Origin: Lachnospiraceae bacterium UBA935
GTDB taxonomy: Bacteria; Bacillota; Clostridia; Lachnospirales; Lachnospiraceae
Assembly: GCA_002293525.1 (NCBI GenBank)
Contig: DBDJ01000049.1
Span: forward strand, 1-28,756
Length of the DNA: 28,756 nucleotides
Direction of reading: 5' to 3'
The notes below the pieces were generated by a model. The model worked only from the letters and a program-made list of their open reading frames with translations. It made no database searches and had not been told where the DNA came from. Within the stretch, counting starts at the first letter, position 1. Every line of letters begins with the position of its first letter. The translations under genes were made by a program, and so were the position numbers. Positions 1 to 7,326 of the stretch are shown in pieces.

Positions 1-134
1 TATTTCATGCTGCAAAACTCACGAATTTTGGAAACATTATTTGGAAAATTTCGAAGAGTATTTTAATCGTTCCTGAATTCATAAATAGATTTTCAAAAAA
101 CCAGTAATTTTCTCGAATTTCAGCAAATTACATA

Positions 135-163
135 TTGACAAGGAAAAAAACAGCACGTATACT
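135..163 (+). promoter_or_regulatory. Sigma-A promoter of the str operon
   Basis: TTGACA at 135-140, a 17-nt spacer and TATACT at 158-163 give a near-consensus vegetative promoter, as expected for ribosomal protein genes. The leader before rpsL is about 60 nt. It contains a small GTGC/GCAC inverted repeat near 172-188. The stretch 1-134 is AT-rich and I see no gene in it. Confidence 0.85.
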
Positions 164-232
164 ATCTTAGTGTGCGCTATTATGCACGTGTTGTTTTGTA
201 CTGCTATTTTATTAAAAAGGAGGTGAAACAGA

Positions 233-652
233 ATGCCAACATTTAACCAGTTAGTTAGAAAGGGACGTCAGACATCGGAAAAGAAGTCTACCGCACCGGC
301 TCTGCAGAAGGGAATCAATTCGCTGCATAAAAAGTCGATCAATACTTCTTCCCCTCAGAAAAGAGGCGTTTGCACGGCTGTTAAGACAGCTACTCCCAAG
401 AAGCCTAACTCAGCACTGCGTAAAATCGCCAGGGTGCGTCTTTCTAACGGGATCGAAGTAACCAGTTATATCCCCGGTGAAGGCCACAATCTTCAGGAGC
501 ACAGCGTTGTCCTGATCAGAGGCGGCAGGGTTAAGGACTTGCCCGGTACGAGATACCATATCATCAGAGGTACACTTGATACTGCGGGAGTTGCAGGCAG
601 AAGGCAGGCTCGTTCCAAATATGGGGCGAAACGGCCGAAAGCTGGGAAATAA
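233..652 (+). CDS. rpsL: Ribosomal protein S12
   Basis: S12 of the 30S subunit, which contacts the decoding site and takes part in proofreading. The family signatures TPKKPNSALRK and GEGHNLQEHSVVLIRGGRVK are intact. Both lysines at which streptomycin-resistance mutations usually arise are the wild-type lysine. At 139 residues it is longer than the E. coli protein (124), because of an N-terminal insertion around SLHKKSINTSS that is usual in Clostridia. An AAGGAGGTG ribosome binding site ends a few bases before the ATG. It is first in the str operon, followed by rpsG after an unusually long gap. Confidence 0.98.
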   Translation: MPTFNQLVRKGRQTSEKKSTAPALQKGINSLHKKSINTSSPQKRGVCTAVKTATPKKPNSALRKIARVRLSNGIEVTSYIPGEGHNLQEHSVVLIRGGRVKDLPGTRYHIIRGTLDTAGVAGRRQARSKYGAKRPKAGK

Positions 653-681
653 TCGGTTATGCTGTGGAAACTAATTCAGTG

Positions 682-711
682 TTGGAATTCTGTTTTGACT
701 ACAGATATACC
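682..711 (+). promoter_or_regulatory. Possible internal promoter before rpsG
   Basis: TTGGAA at 682-687 and TATACC at 706-711 are separated by 18 nt. The match is modest. The position, in the long rpsL-rpsG gap, would let rpsG-fusA be transcribed separately. This is inference only. Confidence 0.25.
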
Positions 712-737
712 GCACGGACACATTCAGGATATGCGAA

Positions 738-849
738 ATGCGCAATGTACCATGCACAATGTACAATGTACAAAGTGCACGGCGCAATGTACAATACACA
801 ATGTGTATGACACAATGTGTATGGCGCATGAATGGAGTTAGGAACACAA
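738..849 (+). repeat. AATGT-type short repeat tract between rpsL and rpsG
   Basis: The gap holds many copies of CAATGTAC- and CACAATGTG-like words. They include two perfect 14-bp tandem copies of ACACAATGTGTATG at 796-809 and 810-823, and overlapping ACAATGTAC units near 757-772. Several copies are themselves near-palindromes, so the transcript could form alternative hairpins. No gene is supported here: the frames that cross it consist of the repeat and lack ribosome binding sites. Confidence 0.75.
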
Positions 850-895
850 TGTGAGTACCGATGATTTATTACTGGATAATAAGGAGGGAAGAAAC

Positions 896-1366
896 GTGCC
901 ACGTAAAGGACATATACCAAAAAGAGATGTATTAGCGGATCCTTTATACAATAACAAAGTGGTCACCAAGCTTATCAATAACATTATGTTAGACGGTAAG
1001 AAGGGTGTTGCCCAGAAGATTGTATACGGCGCATTCGCTACTGTGGAAGCGAAGTCCGGCAAACCGGCACTCGAAGTATTTGAGGAGGCCATGAATAATA
1101 TCATGCCGGTACTGGAAGTAAAAGCAAGACGTATCGGCGGTGCCACCTATCAGGTACCGATCGAGGTCCGGGCGGAAAGACGTCAGGCTCTGGCACTCCG
1201 CTGGCTGACATTGTTTGCCCGCAAAAGAGGCGAAAAGACAATGAAAGACCGGCTGGCCAATGAGATCCTGGATGCTTCGAACAAAACCGGAGCTTCGGTG
1301 AAGAGAAAAGAAGATATGCATAAAATGGCAGAAGCAAACAAAGCCTTTGCCAACTATCGTTTTTAG
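896..1366 (+). CDS. rpsG: Ribosomal protein S7
   Basis: S7 nucleates assembly of the 30S head and binds 16S rRNA near the E site. I start at GTG 896, which gives PRKGHIPKRDVLADP at the N-terminus and 156 residues, the normal family length. The site AAGGAGGG at 881-888 sits at correct spacing for this codon. An upstream in-frame GTG at 851 would add 15 unrelated residues and has no Shine-Dalgarno sequence. The conserved RRIGGATYQVP and RWLTLFARKR stretches are present. Its stop codon nearly touches the fusA ribosome binding site, so coupled translation with fusA is likely. Confidence 0.96.
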   Translation: MPRKGHIPKRDVLADPLYNNKVVTKLINNIMLDGKKGVAQKIVYGAFATVEAKSGKPALEVFEEAMNNIMPVLEVKARRIGGATYQVPIEVRAERRQALALRWLTLFARKRGEKTMKDRLANEILDASNKTGASVKRKEDMHKMAEANKAFANYRF

Positions 1367-1378
1367 GAGGAAGAACCT

Positions 1379-3496
1379 TTGGCTGGAAGAGAATATCCAC
1401 TGGAAAGGACCAGAAACATCGGTATTATGGCCCATATAGATGCCGGTAAAACCACTCTTTCCGAGCGTATCCTGTTTTATACCGGCGTTAACTACAAGCT
1501 TGGTGATACGCATGAAGGAACTGCTACCATGGACTGGATGGAACAGGAGCAGGAAAGAGGGATTACCATAACATCAGCGGCTACGACGTGTCACTGGACC
1601 CTGCAAGAAAATGCCAAGGCGAAACCGGGTGCGCTGGAGCATCGGATAAATATTATCGACACTCCCGGACATGTGGATTTTACTGTTGAAGTAGAACGAT
1701 CTCTACGGGTGCTGGACGGTGCCGTCGGCGTGTTTTGTGCAAAAGGTGGAGTAGAACCACAATCAGAAAATGTATGGCGTCAGGCTGACACCTACAACGT
1801 ACCCAGGATGGCATTTATCAACAAGATGGACATTTTGGGGGCGAATTTCTATGGAGCTGTAGAACAGATTAAGACCAGATTAGGCAAAAATACGATCAAA
1901 ATCCAGATACCTTGCGGGAAAGAGGATAGCTTTAAAGGTATTATCGACCTGTTTGAAATGAAAGCCTACATCTTCAACGATGACAAGGGCGAGGATATTT
2001 CGATAACCGATATTCCCGAAGATATCAAGGAAGAGGCGGAACTGCACCATGCTGAACTGGTGGAAAAAATATGTGAACTGGATGACGACCTGATGATGCT
2101 GTTCCTGGAAGACCAGGAACCTTCCGTGGAGGAGATGAAAGCAGTACTCCGTAAGGCCACCTGCGAATGCCGGGCGATCCCGGTCTGCTGCGGTTCGGCA
2201 TACCGGAACCGGGGCGTCCAGAAGCTTCTGGATGCCATCCTGGAATATATGCCGGCACCGACCGACATCCCGGCGATTCAGGGATTTGACATGGACGGCA
2301 ATCCGGTGGAAAGGCATTCGTCCGATGAGGAGCCGTTTGCGGCGCTGGCCTTTAAGATCATGACCGATCCTTTTGTCGGCAAGCTGGCTTTCTTTCGGGT
2401 TTACTCGGGATCAATCAACTCCGGTTCCTATGTACTGAATGCTACCAAAGATAAGAAAGAACGCGTGGGACGTATCCTGCAGATGCATGCCAACAAACGG
2501 GAGGAGATCGACAAGGTTTATTCCGGTGATATCGCGGCGGCAGTAGGCTTTAAACTGACCACGACCGGTGACACGATCTGTGATGAACAGCACCCGGTTA
2601 TTCTGGAATCCATGGAGTTTCCCGAGCCCGTTATCGAGCTGGCCATTGAACCCAAAACCAAGGCAAGTCAGGGTAAGATGGGGGAAGCGCTGGCGAAGCT
2701 GTCGGAAGAAGATCCGACCTTCCGGGCTCATACCAATGTGGAAACCGGGCAGACGATTATCGCCGGCATGGGTGAGCTGCATCTGGAAATCATCGTTGAC
2801 CGTCTTTTAAGAGAATTTAAGGTAGAGGCCAATGTAGGCGCGCCGCAGGTTGCGTATAAAGAGGCCATTACCAAAGAAGTCGAAGTGGACAGCAAATATG
2901 CCAAGCAATCCGGCGGACGCGGTCAATACGGCCACTGTAAAGTCAGGTTTGGTCCGATGGATGCCAACGGCGAAGAACTGTTCAAGTTCGAGTCAAGCGT
3001 TGTCGGCGGGGCGATCCCCAGGGAGTATATCCCGGCAGTCGGCAACGGCATCGAAGAAGCGACCAAGTCCGGTCTTCTGGGCGGCTTTCCGGTGGTGGGT
3101 GTCTATGCGAACGTGTATGACGGCTCCTATCATGAAGTCGATTCCTCGGAACTGGCTTTCCACATCGCCGGATCCCTGGCCTTTAAAGAAGCGATGCGAA
3201 AAGCGGAACCGGTGCTGCTTGAGCCGATTATGAAGGTAGAGGTCACGATGCCGGAAGAATATATGGGCGACGTGATCGGCGACATCAATTCCCGCCGTGG
3301 CCGTATCGAAGGCATGGATGATATCGGCGGCGGTAAGATCGTCAAAGGCTTTGTACCGCTGTCAGAAATGTTCGGTTATGCCACCGACCTCCGTTCGAAG
3401 ACACAGGGACGCGGCAACTACTCGATGTTCTTTGAAAAATACGAGCAAGTGCCCAAGAGCGTGCAGGAAAAGGTATTGGCGGTAAAATATCGGTAA
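1379..3496 (+). CDS. fusA: Translation elongation factor G
   Basis: GTPase that drives translocation of tRNA and mRNA on the ribosome and, with RRF, ribosome recycling. The start is TTG at 1379, with AGGAGG at 1366-1371 placed 7 nt upstream. The GTPase motifs are complete: AHIDAGKTTL (P-loop), the switch region with RGITITSAAT, DTPGHVDF and NKMD. The GRGQYGHCKV and GGAIPREYIPAV stretches of domain IV follow. Length is 705 residues, close to the usual 690-700. It ends the rpsL-rpsG-fusA run; no clear terminator follows, but tuf has its own promoter. Confidence 0.98.
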   Translation: MAGREYPLERTRNIGIMAHIDAGKTTLSERILFYTGVNYKLGDTHEGTATMDWMEQEQERGITITSAATTCHWTLQENAKAKPGALEHRINIIDTPGHVDFTVEVERSLRVLDGAVGVFCAKGGVEPQSENVWRQADTYNVPRMAFINKMDILGANFYGAVEQIKTRLGKNTIKIQIPCGKEDSFKGIIDLFEMKAYIFNDDKGEDISITDIPEDIKEEAELHHAELVEKICELDDDLMMLFLEDQEPSVEEMKAVLRKATCECRAIPVCCGSAYRNRGVQKLLDAILEYMPAPTDIPAIQGFDMDGNPVERHSSDEEPFAALAFKIMTDPFVGKLAFFRVYSGSINSGSYVLNATKDKKERVGRILQMHANKREEIDKVYSGDIAAAVGFKLTTTGDTICDEQHPVILESMEFPEPVIELAIEPKTKASQGKMGEALAKLSEEDPTFRAHTNVETGQTIIAGMGELHLEIIVDRLLREFKVEANVGAPQVAYKEAITKEVEVDSKYAKQSGGRGQYGHCKVRFGPMDANGEELFKFESSVVGGAIPREYIPAVGNGIEEATKSGLLGGFPVVGVYANVYDGSYHEVDSSELAFHIAGSLAFKEAMRKAEPVLLEPIMKVEVTMPEEYMGDVIGDINSRRGRIEGMDDIGGGKIVKGFVPLSEMFGYATDLRSKTQGRGNYSMFFEKYEQVPKSVQEKVLAVKYR

Positions 3497-3549
3497 AAAA
3501 GCGAGCAGATCTGTTTGTCCGCTAATTTATCGCTAACCGTAAATAAGGC

Positions 3550-3578
3550 TTGAAAATATTGGGAAGATTTAATATAAT
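3550..3578 (+). promoter_or_regulatory. Promoter of tuf
   Basis: TTGAAA at 3550-3555 and TATAAT at 3573-3578 are separated by exactly 17 nt. This lies in the fusA-tuf gap about 70 nt before the tuf start, so EF-Tu can be made independently of the rest of the str operon. Confidence 0.8.
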
Positions 3579-3648
3579 CAAAGATAGCCGAGTAAATTTA
3601 TGAAAAAGAACAATAATATATTTATTTCATTAAAGGAGGACTTTAGAA

Positions 3649-4842
3649 ATGGCTAAAGCTAAATTTGAAAGAAACAAACCCCATTGTAATATTGGAACCA
3701 TTGGTCATGTTGATCATGGTAAAACCACGTTGACCGCAGCTATTACCAAGACCCTGCATGAAAGACTGGGAACTGGCGAAATCGTAGCATTTGACAAAAT
3801 CGACAAAGCACCGGAAGAGAGAGAAAGAGGTATCACCATCTCTACCGCCCACGTTGAATACGAATCAAAGAACAGGCATTATGCCCACGTAGACTGCCCC
3901 GGACATGCCGATTATGTAAAGAACATGATCACCGGTGCCGCTCAGATGGACGGCGCTATCCTGGTAGTTGCCGCAACCGACGGTGTTATGGCTCAGACCA
4001 AAGAGCACATCCTCTTGTCCCGTCAGGTAGGCGTTCCTTATATCGTCGTCTTCATGAACAAATGTGATGCCGTTGATGACGAAGAACTGCTTGAACTGGT
4101 TGAAATGGAAATCAGGGATCTGCTGTCAGAATATGACTTCCCCGGCGACGACACCCCGGTTATTCAGGGTTCCGCTTTGAAGGCCCTGGAAGACAGCAGC
4201 AGCGAATGGGGCGATAAGATCATCGACCTGATGGATGCCGTTGACGCTTGGGTTCCGGATCCGCAGCGTGACACCGACAAGCCGTTCCTGATGCCGGTAG
4301 AAGACGTTTTCACCATTACCGGACGTGGTACTGTTGCTACCGGCAGGGTAGAAGCCGGTATCCTGAAACTTTCCGAAGAAGTAGAAATCGTCGGTATCAA
4401 AGAAGAGACCAGAAAAGTAGTCGTAACCGGTATCGAAATGTTCCGTAAGCTGCTTGACGAAGCCCGTGCCGGCGATAACGTAGGTGCCCTGCTTCGTGGC
4501 GTTAACAGAAACGACATCGAAAGAGGACAGGTTCTGGCTAAACCCGGTTCCATCAAGTGCCACACCAAGTTTACCGCTCAGGTTTACGTACTGACCAAGG
4601 ATGAAGGCGGACGCCATACTCCTTTTTTCAACAACTACAGACCGCAGTTCTACTTCCGTACCACCGACGTAACCGGCGTATGTAATCTGCCCGCAGGTAC
4701 CGAGATGTGTATGCCTGGCGATAACGTAGAGATGACGATCGAACTGATCCACCCGATCGCTATGGACCAAGGTCTGACCTTCGCGATCCGTGAAGGCGGA
4801 CGTACTGTCGGTTCAGGCAGGGTTGCTACGGTTATTGAATAA
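3649..4842 (+). CDS. tuf: Translation elongation factor Tu
   Basis: GTPase that delivers aminoacyl-tRNA to the ribosomal A site. GTP-binding motifs are complete: GHVDHGKTTL, the effector segment RERGITIST, DCPGHADY and NKCD, followed by beta-barrel domains 2 and 3 (TGRGTVATGRVE, and YRPQFYFRTTDVTG near the end). The length of 397 residues is standard. AAAGGAGGA at 3632-3640 supports the ATG at 3649. The codons are strongly biased, as expected for a very highly expressed gene. Transcription comes from fusA read-through and from the local promoter, and stops at the hairpin downstream. Confidence 0.98.
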   Translation: MAKAKFERNKPHCNIGTIGHVDHGKTTLTAAITKTLHERLGTGEIVAFDKIDKAPEERERGITISTAHVEYESKNRHYAHVDCPGHADYVKNMITGAAQMDGAILVVAATDGVMAQTKEHILLSRQVGVPYIVVFMNKCDAVDDEELLELVEMEIRDLLSEYDFPGDDTPVIQGSALKALEDSSSEWGDKIIDLMDAVDAWVPDPQRDTDKPFLMPVEDVFTITGRGTVATGRVEAGILKLSEEVEIVGIKEETRKVVVTGIEMFRKLLDEARAGDNVGALLRGVNRNDIERGQVLAKPGSIKCHTKFTAQVYVLTKDEGGRHTPFFNNYRPQFYFRTTDVTGVCNLPAGTEMCMPGDNVEMTIELIHPIAMDQGLTFAIREGGRTVGSGRVATVIE

Positions 4843-4872
4843 TAGCGTAATTATAAGATAAACTTAAAGTGG

Positions 4873-4909
4873 AACTAACCCTTTGGTAAAACAAAGGGTT
4901 AGTTTTTTT
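4873..4909 (+). terminator. Intrinsic terminator after tuf
   Basis: A perfect 13-bp stem (AACTAACCCTTTG at 4873-4885 pairing with 4892-4904), a 6-nt GTAAAA loop and a run of seven T. This is a textbook Rho-independent terminator. It closes the str operon and separates it from any S10 operon. Confidence 0.95.
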
Positions 4910-5001
4910 AGTGCTATGAAGCCGTCTGGTATAGAACCGACTAATTGTGGAAAAATAAGTAGATATACTAAGAGATATATGGAGTAGAATTTATTTGAAA
5001 G

Positions 5002-5868
5002 GTGGTTACGGACATCAGGTCTTTTAAAGGTTATTATTTCAAATGCAGTATGAAGAAATCATCCATCGCGTTTATACCGGTTAGGTACGGACGCAGTGGA
5101 TCTGCCGATGCGGGTGTACAGATCATAACGGAGAATGCTTCTTATTATGTTCCGTTGCAGAATATCAGGTTTTGCCGCACGAGGAAGAATATGCTGAAAA
5201 TAAGAGCCGGTAACAGTCTTTTTTCAACTGATGGAATCCGGCTGGACATTGAGGACGATCAAGTTCGGGCGACAGGCAGGCTGCGTTTTTCAGAATTGGA
5301 ACGGATTCGGTATAATATTATGGGGCCCTTTCGCTTTCTGCCTTTTTTACAGTGTCGGCATAGTGTTGTCAGTATGTCACATCTGATTAATGGAAAGTTA
5401 GTAATTAATGGCAAAGGATATAGTTTTCAGGATGGTATGGGGTATATTGAAGGGGATGCCGGGTATTCTTTTCCTGGTGAATATGCATGGACGCAGTGCC
5501 ATCACGAGGATATATCGCTGATGCTGGCGGTAGCGGATATTCCGATTATGGGATTTCATTTTATCGGCGTGATCGGTGTGATTCATATATATGGCCATGA
5601 GTACCGGCTTGCCACTTATCTCGGAGCCAAAGCAATTCAAATAAAGGATGAAACTGTGGTGGTAAAACAAGGACGATATCGCTTTATGGCAGCTCTGATT
5701 CAAGGGAATGGACTTAAATTATCGGCGCCAAGAAAGGGACGGATGGAGAGAACGATTCACGAAAGCGCTTGCTGCACGGTGCGTTACCGCCTTGAATGGG
5801 ATGACAAGAAAATGTTTGATTTTACGTCAGATATGGCGAGTTTTGAGTATGAATTCAAAGGGTCTTGA
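5002..5868 (+). CDS. Tocopherol-cyclase-like family protein
   Basis: The sequence resembles the bacterial branch of the tocopherol cyclase family (PF14249, related to plant VTE1). Family marks are MGPFRFLPF and CRHSVVSMSH (about residues 108-127), then GYIEGDAGYSFPGEYAWTQC (147-166). Plant members close the chromanol ring; the bacterial substrate is unknown, and I see no quinone or tocopherol pathway gene nearby. There is no signal peptide. Length is up to 288 residues. The start is uncertain. GTG 5002 overlaps the only good ribosome binding site (GAAAGGTGG, 4997-5005). An in-frame ATC at 5014 would have ideal spacing but a rare start codon, and the first in-frame ATG is at 5050. It is probably transcribed alone and faces the FAD-Rieske gene tail to tail. 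Confidence 0.7.
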   Translation: MVTDIRSFKGYYFKCSMKKSSIAFIPVRYGRSGSADAGVQIITENASYYVPLQNIRFCRTRKNMLKIRAGNSLFSTDGIRLDIEDDQVRATGRLRFSELERIRYNIMGPFRFLPFLQCRHSVVSMSHLINGKLVINGKGYSFQDGMGYIEGDAGYSFPGEYAWTQCHHEDISLMLAVADIPIMGFHFIGVIGVIHIYGHEYRLATYLGAKAIQIKDETVVVKQGRYRFMAALIQGNGLKLSAPRKGRMERTIHESACCTVRYRLEWDDKKMFDFTSDMASFEYEFKGS

Positions 5869-5881
5869 TTTATGCGTGAAC

Positions 5882-5901
5882 CCACCTGCTTTAGCGGGTG
5901 G
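5882..5901. terminator. Hairpin between convergent genes
   Basis: CCACCTGC at 5882-5889 pairs with 5894-5901 around a TTTA loop (8 bp, one G-T pair). A T-rich stretch follows on the plus strand. It sits between the tail-to-tail stop codons and probably terminates transcription. The motif also resembles hairpins found at the ends of IS200/IS605 elements, but no transposase is present. Confidence 0.55.
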
Positions 5902-5905
5902 TGGT

Positions 5906-7207
5906 TTAGTTCTTATTCTTTAAATGCTTATTAGCCGGGCTTTCAAGCAGTTCGCCGGTTCGGGAGAAGCGTGATCCATGGCAGGCGCAGTCCCATGTAT
6001 GCTCGGCGGTGTTCCGTTTTAAGGCACAGCCCATGTGCGGACACCTTTTCTGGGAAGGAGTCAGGAGATTTACGGCGGCTTCCCAGCCATTTATTACCAG
6101 CTGAGGATGCCAAAGGCTGCGGGCTGGAGAGAAAATAGCAGCGTTTTTTTCTTCTCGTCCCATTATCATGTCGGTCAAGATCATGGCGGAAACCATGGAT
6201 GATGTCATTCCCCATTTCTGGAATCCGGTTGCTACATAAAGCTGTGGCTTTCCCTTGGAAAAGGAACCGATATAAGGAATGCCGTCAAGGGTCATGCAGT
6301 CCTGAGTCGCCCATCGGTGCGAAATCCATTGCTGAGGGTAGTATTTTTGCACGAATTGTTCCAGTTCTGTCCAGTTTCCGCCTTTTTTCCCGGTACGGTG
6401 ATCACCGCCGCCGATCAGCAGATTATCGCGGTAGTTACGGAATGACATACCTTTTTCAGCCGCATCGACATACATTCCGCCCACGTCCTGTCCGTTTTCC
6501 AGGGCAAGCACATAAGAACGGTCCTGATACATTCTCAAAAAATAAGTTCCGGCGCGCAGAAAAGGGAAATGGGTGGTCAGGATAATCTTTTCGGCCCTGA
6601 TATTGCCCTTTTCGGTAAGAGCCGTATGGCCGATAATGTCGTTTACCCAAGTATTTTCATAGATATTTAAGCCGGGGGCAATAGATTTGATAAAGGCCAA
6701 GGGATTAAACTGTGCCTGCCCGGGAAAATGAACGGCTCCCGAGGTCGGAAAAGGAAGCGGCAAAGTATCGGAAAGATCGGCGGCAAATCCTAGTTTTTGA
6801 ATGGCGGCTATTTCTTTTTCGATAATTCTGCGATCGGAAAGGGTATATACATAGGCGTCTTTTTCTTCAAAATCACAGTCTATGGACTGGCAAAGCTCTT
6901 GAAACTTTTTTAAAGCTTTATAATGATAGCCGAGATAGGCCTGCGCCTGCTCCAGACCGAACTGGCGGAGCAGGCGGTGATAGATCAGGCCGTGCTGTAC
7001 CGTTATCTTAGCAGTCGTATTGGCGGTAACGCCGGAGGCGATAGAACGGCCTTCTACAAGGGCATAATCGATGCCTTCTTGGCGAAGGAAATAGGCCGTG
7101 AGAAGTCCGGCAAGACCGCCGCCGACAATCAGGACGTCGGCTTTCAGATCTCCCTCTAAGCTTTTAAATTGAGGCAGTTCAACATTGTCTGACCATAATG
7201 AAAGCAT
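5906..7207 (-). CDS. FAD-dependent oxidoreductase with C-terminal Rieske domain
   Basis: A DAO-superfamily flavoprotein fused to a Rieske [2Fe-2S] domain, the YhfW-like architecture. The N-terminal dinucleotide-binding motif VGGGLAGLLTAYFL lies at about residues 28-41 and is followed by an acidic residue at the end of the second strand (LVEG). The Rieske ligands are C389-P-H391 and C407-A-C-H410. The extra cysteines C394 and C409 match the disulfide pair of bc1-type Rieske proteins. There is no signal peptide, so it is probably cytoplasmic. The substrate is unknown; relatives oxidise amino acids or related amines. AGGAG lies about 10 nt upstream of the ATG at 7207. It follows hscC on the same strand, but the 119-nt gap contains its own promoter-like sequence. 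Confidence 0.85.
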   Translation of the reverse strand: MLSLWSDNVELPQFKSLEGDLKADVLIVGGGLAGLLTAYFLRQEGIDYALVEGRSIASGVTANTTAKITVQHGLIYHRLLRQFGLEQAQAYLGYHYKALKKFQELCQSIDCDFEEKDAYVYTLSDRRIIEKEIAAIQKLGFAADLSDTLPLPFPTSGAVHFPGQAQFNPLAFIKSIAPGLNIYENTWVNDIIGHTALTEKGNIRAEKIILTTHFPFLRAGTYFLRMYQDRSYVLALENGQDVGGMYVDAAEKGMSFRNYRDNLLIGGGDHRTGKKGGNWTELEQFVQKYYPQQWISHRWATQDCMTLDGIPYIGSFSKGKPQLYVATGFQKWGMTSSMVSAMILTDMIMGREEKNAAIFSPARSLWHPQLVINGWEAAVNLLTPSQKRCPHMGCALKRNTAEHTWDCACHGSRFSRTGELLESPANKHLKNKN

Positions 7208-7230
7208 TTTTCATATCTCCTAGTTATCTT

Positions 7231-7257
7231 ATTATAGAATACATGCTTAATTAGCAT
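7231..7257 (-). promoter_or_regulatory. Promoter -10 and adjacent inverted repeat of the FAD-Rieske gene
   Basis: Read on the minus strand, TATAAT lies at 7236-7231. Just upstream is the inverted repeat ATGCT-N5-AGCAT (7243-7257), in the position of the -10/-35 spacer, where a repressor could block RNA polymerase. The -35 is weak. The operator role is inference. Confidence 0.4.
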
Positions 7258-7326
7258 ATCCCATATCGATAAAAATATAAGAGATAACTGCCTTCTATTT
7301 TTTGGTCTTAGTTTAAGCCTTTATAT

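Noticed and set aside
796..823. CRISPR-like repeats
   Set aside because: The copies are short and directly adjacent, with no unique spacers, and no cas gene is present.
699..920. Small open frames across the rpsL-rpsG gap
   Set aside because: They consist of the AATGT repeats and lack a proper ribosome binding site.
4126..4770. Long open frame antisense to tuf
   Set aside because: It is a shadow of the strongly biased tuf codons, with no ribosome binding site or recognisable protein.
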